Source: DATKZS01 sp035527835 [NCBI: bacterium]
GTDB lineage: Bacteria > RBG-13-61-14
DNA: 20,464 nucleotides
Direction of reading: 5' to 3'
NCBI GenBank assembly: GCA_035527835.1
Contig: DATKZS010000105.1
Span: forward strand, 1-20,464
The notes beneath the pieces are model-generated. The model was given only the letters and a program-made list of their open reading frames with translations, searched no databases and was not told the DNA's origin. This document shows positions 17,486 to 20,464 of the stretch, piece after piece (position 1 is the first letter of the stretch; each line of letters starts with the position of its first letter). The translations under genes were made by a program, and so were the position numbers.

Positions 17486-18192
17486 GTCGCGCTCCTCTTC
17501 ACCATCCGCTCCCGGATCTTCTTGAGCTCGATGGCCTCAGCGCACACGTCCGAGTACTCGCACTCCGCGCAATCGTAATTCATCTCCTCGTACATCTTGT
17601 TGAGCGCGCCGGCGATGCGGCCGGTCTCGCGGGCCGGGGCCGTAAGCGCTTCCAGATCGGGCTTGCCCGAGGTCACGAATACGATGCGGGCCGAGCGCAC
17701 GAACTTGACGGCCTTGAGTTTTTGGAGCAGGGCGGCGCCGAGGTGGGCCAGGGAAAAGCCGCGCGCCCGGGCCTCCCTGCTCACGCGGTACCAGAAGCTC
17801 TGCCGGCTGGGCATGGCCCGCGCCATGACGCCTGTGAGCTTCACCCCGTAGACCGCATCTTTGAGCTCGCGGTAGCACTCGTACTCCTCGCCGAACTCGC
17901 CGCTGACCATGACGATCTGGGCGAGCGGCGCGCGGGCCTGCGAGATCGCGTCCACGTCCGGGCCGACGAGGTCAATGCCGTCACCCACGATGCCGGGGTC
18001 TGAGGTCCAGACGATGAAGGCGAGCGATCCTTGCAGCGGATGGCCGAGCTCCAGCGCGGTGTCTTCTTCCAGGACCAGGCTCGGGGCCTCGGGCCAGCCG
18101 GCACGGGGCGCGAGCTCGATGAGCTCTTTGCGGGCGCGTTTATCGGCGAGGAAAGCGAGGACCGAGCGCGCCTGGGCGTCGAACAGGCCCAT
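17482..18192 (-). CDS. short ACS/CdhC-like protein with CxxCx5C motif
   Basis: A 236-aa protein. From memory its course resembles the middle part of acetyl-CoA synthase/CdhC: LEEDTALELGHP (41-52), a VWTSDP strand, LVGPDVD (75-81, compare LVGPDI in ACS), then RQSFWYRVSREARARGFSLAHLGAALLQKLK (in two parts, 130-145 and 146-160), equivalent to the ACS stretch around IRISK.A..KGF. After VFVTSG it ends in NYDCAECEYSDVC (205-217), giving C208, C211 and C217. ACS A-cluster ligands begin as CxxCx8C, so this is shorter, and the rest of the ACS A-cluster domain is absent. It should bind a metal or Fe-S site. The start at 18192 is chosen over 18249, which would run into activase 2. The stop of activase 2 is 1 nt upstream. 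Function is unknown; homology needs a profile search. Confidence 0.72.
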   Translation of the reverse strand: MGLFDAQARSVLAFLADKRARKELIELAPRAGWPEAPSLVLEEDTALELGHPLQGSLAFIVWTSDPGIVGDGIDLVGPDVDAISQARAPLAQIVMVSGEFGEEYECYRELKDAVYGVKLTGVMARAMPSRQSFWYRVSREARARGFSLAHLGAALLQKLKAVKFVRSARIVFVTSGKPDLEALTAPARETGRIAGALNKMYEEMNYDCAECEYSDVCAEAIELKKIRERMVKRSAT

Positions 18193-18193
18193 G

Positions 18194-18964
18194 TCAGTCC
18201 GTGTCGGCGAGCAGGGCCGCGCCGATGGCCGCGGCGAGCTGCGGGTCAAAGGGGAACTGATGGAAAGTGCCGGGGAGTTTTTGACGGATGATGCGGGTCA
18301 CCGCCTGAGTGCGGGCCACGCCCCCGGTCAGCGTGTAATGCCCGGCGGATCCGAAGCGGCGTCCCTGCGCCACCACGATCTTGGCCACGGCCGCGCACAC
18401 GCCCGCCATCACGTCCGGCCGCGACGCGCCGGCGTTGACGTGCGTTATCACCTCGCTCTCGGCGAACACGCCGCACTGCGCGGTGAGCTCGACCGGGCCC
18501 TTGGCGGCGGCCGTCTCGCGGTCCACCTCGGACACGTCGAGGTTGAGCTTTTCGCTCATCATTTCGAGGAAGCGGCCGGAGCCGGAGGCGCACTTGTCGT
18601 TGCGCATGAAGTTCACGACGTCGCCGTCGGGGTCGAGCAGGAGCGCGGTGATGCTCTGTCCTCCGATGTCAATGGCGAGCTGGACGTCGGGCAGGTAATA
18701 GGCTGCGGCCGCGGCCACGCAGGCCACGCCGTCCTCGCAAAGGTCGGCGCCGGGGACCAGGTCCGCGCCCGCGCCGGTGGCCACCAGCCGCTCCACCTTG
18801 TTCCGGCTGGCGCCCGCGTCGCTGACCACGGCGCTCAATAGATCTTCGAGCTCGCTCGCCACGTTGCCGGTGGTGCGCGCGATGCGGGAGGCAAGGAGTT
18901 TGTCGCCGTCCATGACCACGGCCTTGGCGAAGAGGCTGCCCACGTCGCAGCCGATGGCGATCAT
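18194..18964 (-). CDS. acyl-CoA dehydratase activase 2 (BadF/BcrA/HgdC family)
   Basis: A 256-aa ASKHA-fold ATPase. ATP hydrolysis in these homodimers drives an electron from a bridging [4Fe-4S] cluster to a very low-potential acceptor protein. Phosphate motifs are IGCDVGSLFAKAVV (4-17) and AIDIGGQSITALLL (97-110); the adenosine motif is LTGGVARTQAV. The cluster cysteines are C125 (NDKCASGSGRFLEMM) and C164 (TAQCGVFAESEVI). It differs from activase 1: GYGR becomes GAGADLVPG, and the SCHGYGA segment is replaced by an Ala-rich stretch, so it is the divergent partner, as BcrA and BcrD are in benzoyl-CoA reductase. Start 18964 is chosen because MIAIGCDVG is the family N-terminus; its ATG overlaps the previous stop (ATGA). 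Confidence 0.9.
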   Translation of the reverse strand: MIAIGCDVGSLFAKAVVMDGDKLLASRIARTTGNVASELEDLLSAVVSDAGASRNKVERLVATGAGADLVPGADLCEDGVACVAAAAAYYLPDVQLAIDIGGQSITALLLDPDGDVVNFMRNDKCASGSGRFLEMMSEKLNLDVSEVDRETAAAKGPVELTAQCGVFAESEVITHVNAGASRPDVMAGVCAAVAKIVVAQGRRFGSAGHYTLTGGVARTQAVTRIIRQKLPGTFHQFPFDPQLAAAIGAALLADTD

Positions 18965-19749
18965 GATGCAGCCCCCTTGGCCGCGAGCATGGCCGCGCCA
19001 TAGGCCCCGATGAGCTGCGGGTCCAGGCTCGGCCGCTCCATCCTGGCACCCAGGATCTTCTCCAGTTCCGCGCGCACGGCCGTGTTCTTGGCCACGCCGC
19101 CCGTGAGCATCACCTTGGGCTCCGGCCGCACCCGGCGGGCCAGGGCCACCACCCGCTCCGCCATGGCCCGGCTGATCCCCGCGGCCACGTCCTTTCTCGA
19201 CACCCCCCGTTGCAGGTAATGGATGACCTCGGTCTCCACGTAAATGGTGCAGCGGTTGCTCATCAGCACCGGCTTTTTCGATTCCAGGGCCAAGGGCCCA
19301 AGCTCTTCGAGGCCCACGCCCAGGGTCCGGCTCATCACCTCCAGGAAATGCCCGGTGCCCGCCGCGCACTTGTCGTTCATGACGAAGTTCATGAGCTTGC
19401 CCGAGCCGTCCATCTTGATCACCTTGGCGTCCTGTCCCCCGATGTCAATCACCGTGCGCACGGAGGGGTCCACGCAAAACGCCCCGTAGCCGTGGCACGA
19501 GATCTCGCTCACGTTCTCCTGGGCCATGCCCGCGGCCTGGACTTGGTCCCGGCCGTAGCCGGTGCTGATGGCCGAGCTGATGTCCCCGGCCCCGATGCCG
19601 GCGGACTTGAGCGCGCGGCCCATCACCTCCCGCGCGGAGTCAACCGGGTTCGGAAAAACGTTCATGATCCGGGCGGCCACGACCTTGCCGTCTTTTACGA
19701 TCACTGCTTCGGCGGTTAAAGAGCCGATGTCAATTCCAGCGTAATACAT
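18961..19749 (-). CDS. acyl-CoA dehydratase activase 1 (BadF/BcrA/HgdC family)
   Basis: A 262-aa activase of the same family as the next gene and closer to the classical type. Motifs are YYAGIDIGSLTAEAVIV (2-18), STGYGRDQV (62-70), EISCHGYGAFCVDP (82-95), TVIDIGGQDAKVIKMD (99-114), and LTGGVAKNTAVRAELE near the C-terminus. Cluster cysteines are C128 (NDKCAAGTGHFLEVM) and C167 (SNRCTIYVETEVI). It should hydrolyse ATP to reduce a dehydratase- or reductase-type partner. That partner is probably the upstream protein, whose stop is 41 nt away. Start at 19749 gives the standard N-terminus; the ribosome site is weak (GAGAAG). Overlap of 4 nt with activase 2 indicates coupled translation. Confidence 0.93.
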   Translation of the reverse strand: MYYAGIDIGSLTAEAVIVKDGKVVAARIMNVFPNPVDSAREVMGRALKSAGIGAGDISSAISTGYGRDQVQAAGMAQENVSEISCHGYGAFCVDPSVRTVIDIGGQDAKVIKMDGSGKLMNFVMNDKCAAGTGHFLEVMSRTLGVGLEELGPLALESKKPVLMSNRCTIYVETEVIHYLQRGVSRKDVAAGISRAMAERVVALARRVRPEPKVMLTGGVAKNTAVRAELEKILGARMERPSLDPQLIGAYGAAMLAAKGAAS

Positions 19750-19790
19750 ACAACTTCTCTAGTCGGTTTGGAGAGGTGGAAATGCAGGTC

Positions 19791-20464
19791 TCACGCCATC
19801 TCAGCCTCGGCGCTCTGCTCAGCGCCGTCGGCTTTTTTCCTTCTCCTGATCTTGCGCTTCTTGCCGTCCTTTTTGGCCACCACGTTACTGATGAATTCCT
19901 CGATCTGCTCCTGGAGCACGCTCATGGGCGTCATGTTCTTGATCCAGGAGTCGCCCTGCAGCATGAGCATCGGGGTGCCGGTGCGCTTTTGCAGCTCGCT
20001 CCTTAGAATCGAGGCCACGCTCCAGGTCTGCTTGCAGGAGTGGTGGCCGCAATAGATCACGCAGTCGGCGCCCAGCTCCTTGACCGCGTGGACCACGTCC
20101 TCGGTCCACGACCCGGACATGCTCTCGCCGCCGACCTGCCGGGTCATGGGCATGTTCCAGGCGGCCTCCGCGATGCCCTCGAGCATCGAGTCCATGCTCG
20201 CCGTGTCCACCAGCTTGGGGAAGAACAGGTCGAGCCCGTCGCCCAGGTGGCTGTAGCCCTTATCCTCCATCCAGTTGAAGAAGCCGAAGAAATCATAGTA
20301 GTAGCTGGTATAGGCCCAGAGACAGCGCGCGACCTCCGCCGGCGCCGGGTACTCGCGCTTGGCCAGCCGCTCCTTGCCGATCTTGACCATGGCCTCCATG
20401 GTCCGCACGGCCGCGTCCGTGCCCCACATGGTGAACCGCGTCCCGTAGATGAGCAGCGAGAAAA
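19791..20464 (-). CDS. 2-hydroxyacyl-CoA dehydratase / double-cubane-cluster family subunit (5' end outside window)
   Basis: The C-terminal 223 residues are visible. The frame is open through the right edge (FSLLIYGTRFTMWGTD...), so the ATG at 20429 is internal. The pattern fits the C-terminal half of HgdB/BcrB/FldB-like proteins and double-cubane-cluster proteins: LGADCVIYCGHHSCKQTWSV, then LRSELQKRTGTPMLMLQGD and an EEFISNVV helix. Cysteines in this segment (CVIYC, HHSCK) are the sort that bind the Fe-S cluster. An unusual basic tail (KKDGKKRKIRRRKK) and acidic end follow. It should receive electrons from the activases. Whether it is a dehydratase, a benzoyl-CoA-type reductase or a double-cubane reductase of small substrates cannot be decided without the missing part and the partner subunit. 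Confidence 0.85.
   Translation of the reverse strand, partial: FSLLIYGTRFTMWGTDAAVRTMEAMVKIGKERLAKREYPAPAEVARCLWAYTSYYYDFFGFFNWMEDKGYSHLGDGLDLFFPKLVDTASMDSMLEGIAEAAWNMPMTRQVGGESMSGSWTEDVVHAVKELGADCVIYCGHHSCKQTWSVASILRSELQKRTGTPMLMLQGDSWIKNMTPMSVLQEQIEEFISNVVAKKDGKKRKIRRRKKADGAEQSAEAEMA

Noticed and set aside
18965-19369. Long N-terminal extension of activase 2
   Set aside because: It lies antiparallel in frame terms to activase 1 coding sequence and gives Gly/Arg/Pro-rich nonsense; MIAIGCDVGS is the family start.

Overview
The window is GC-rich bacterial chromosomal DNA with 16 confidently supported protein genes, plus a possible gene tail at the left edge. No rRNA, tRNA, CRISPR array, transposase or phage gene was seen. 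The gene content suggests an anaerobe. It has two BadF/HgdC-type ATP-dependent activases with a 2-hydroxyacyl-CoA dehydratase/double-cubane-type subunit, a CooC-type nickel ATPase beside an acetyl-CoA-synthase-like protein, and a DRE-TIM enzyme resembling Re-citrate synthase. The PilD/NtrC/pseudopilin set and the DUF4388 protein would fit a deltaproteobacterial-type lineage (Desulfobacterota or similar), but other GC-rich anaerobic phyla cannot be excluded.

Layout. (1) Positions 90-4555, plus strand: prepilin peptidase, two-TM sensor histidine kinase, sigma-54 response regulator and a GspH/FimT-like pseudopilin; this looks like a type IV pilus or type II secretion processing and regulation block. 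(2) 4721-5518: a Wzm/TagG-type ABC-2 export permease with no ATPase partner in view. (3) 5519-5898: no gene, but a 253-bp nested inverted-repeat element. (4) 5899-7752: Re-citrate-synthase-like enzyme fused to a C-terminal Cache domain. (5) 7877-9820: a DUF4388 / degenerate J-domain / TPR protein. (6) 9983-10336: hisI. (7) 10347-11834, minus: a DUF4139 secreted protein in markedly lower-GC DNA, divergent from an M23 peptidase (11955-12719). (8) 12824-16652, minus: sugar-phosphate nucleotidyltransferase, an unrecognised 288-aa protein, and a GH35-like glycosidase. (9) 16736 to the right edge, minus: a tightly packed operon read right to left as dehydratase-like subunit, activase 1, activase 2, ACS/CdhC-like protein, CooC-like ATPase.

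Region 9 is the best candidate for a poorly described system. The two activases should inject low-potential electrons using ATP, as in benzoyl-CoA reductase and 2-hydroxyacyl-CoA dehydratases. The last two genes instead look like parts of carbon monoxide/acetyl-CoA nickel-enzyme biology: a short ACS-like domain with a CxxCx5C motif and a CooC homologue that keeps the nickel-binding CxC. The three inner junctions have 4-nt overlaps or a 1-nt gap, so the five proteins are probably made together.

Two families of dispersed palindromic repeats are scattered through the window. Four long inverted repeats have arms made of 9-10-nt tandem units (2208, 5603, 9870, 12751). Three compact elements are made of two small hairpins enclosed by an outer stem (4581, 14531, 15965). 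One compact element lies in frame inside the GH35 gene.
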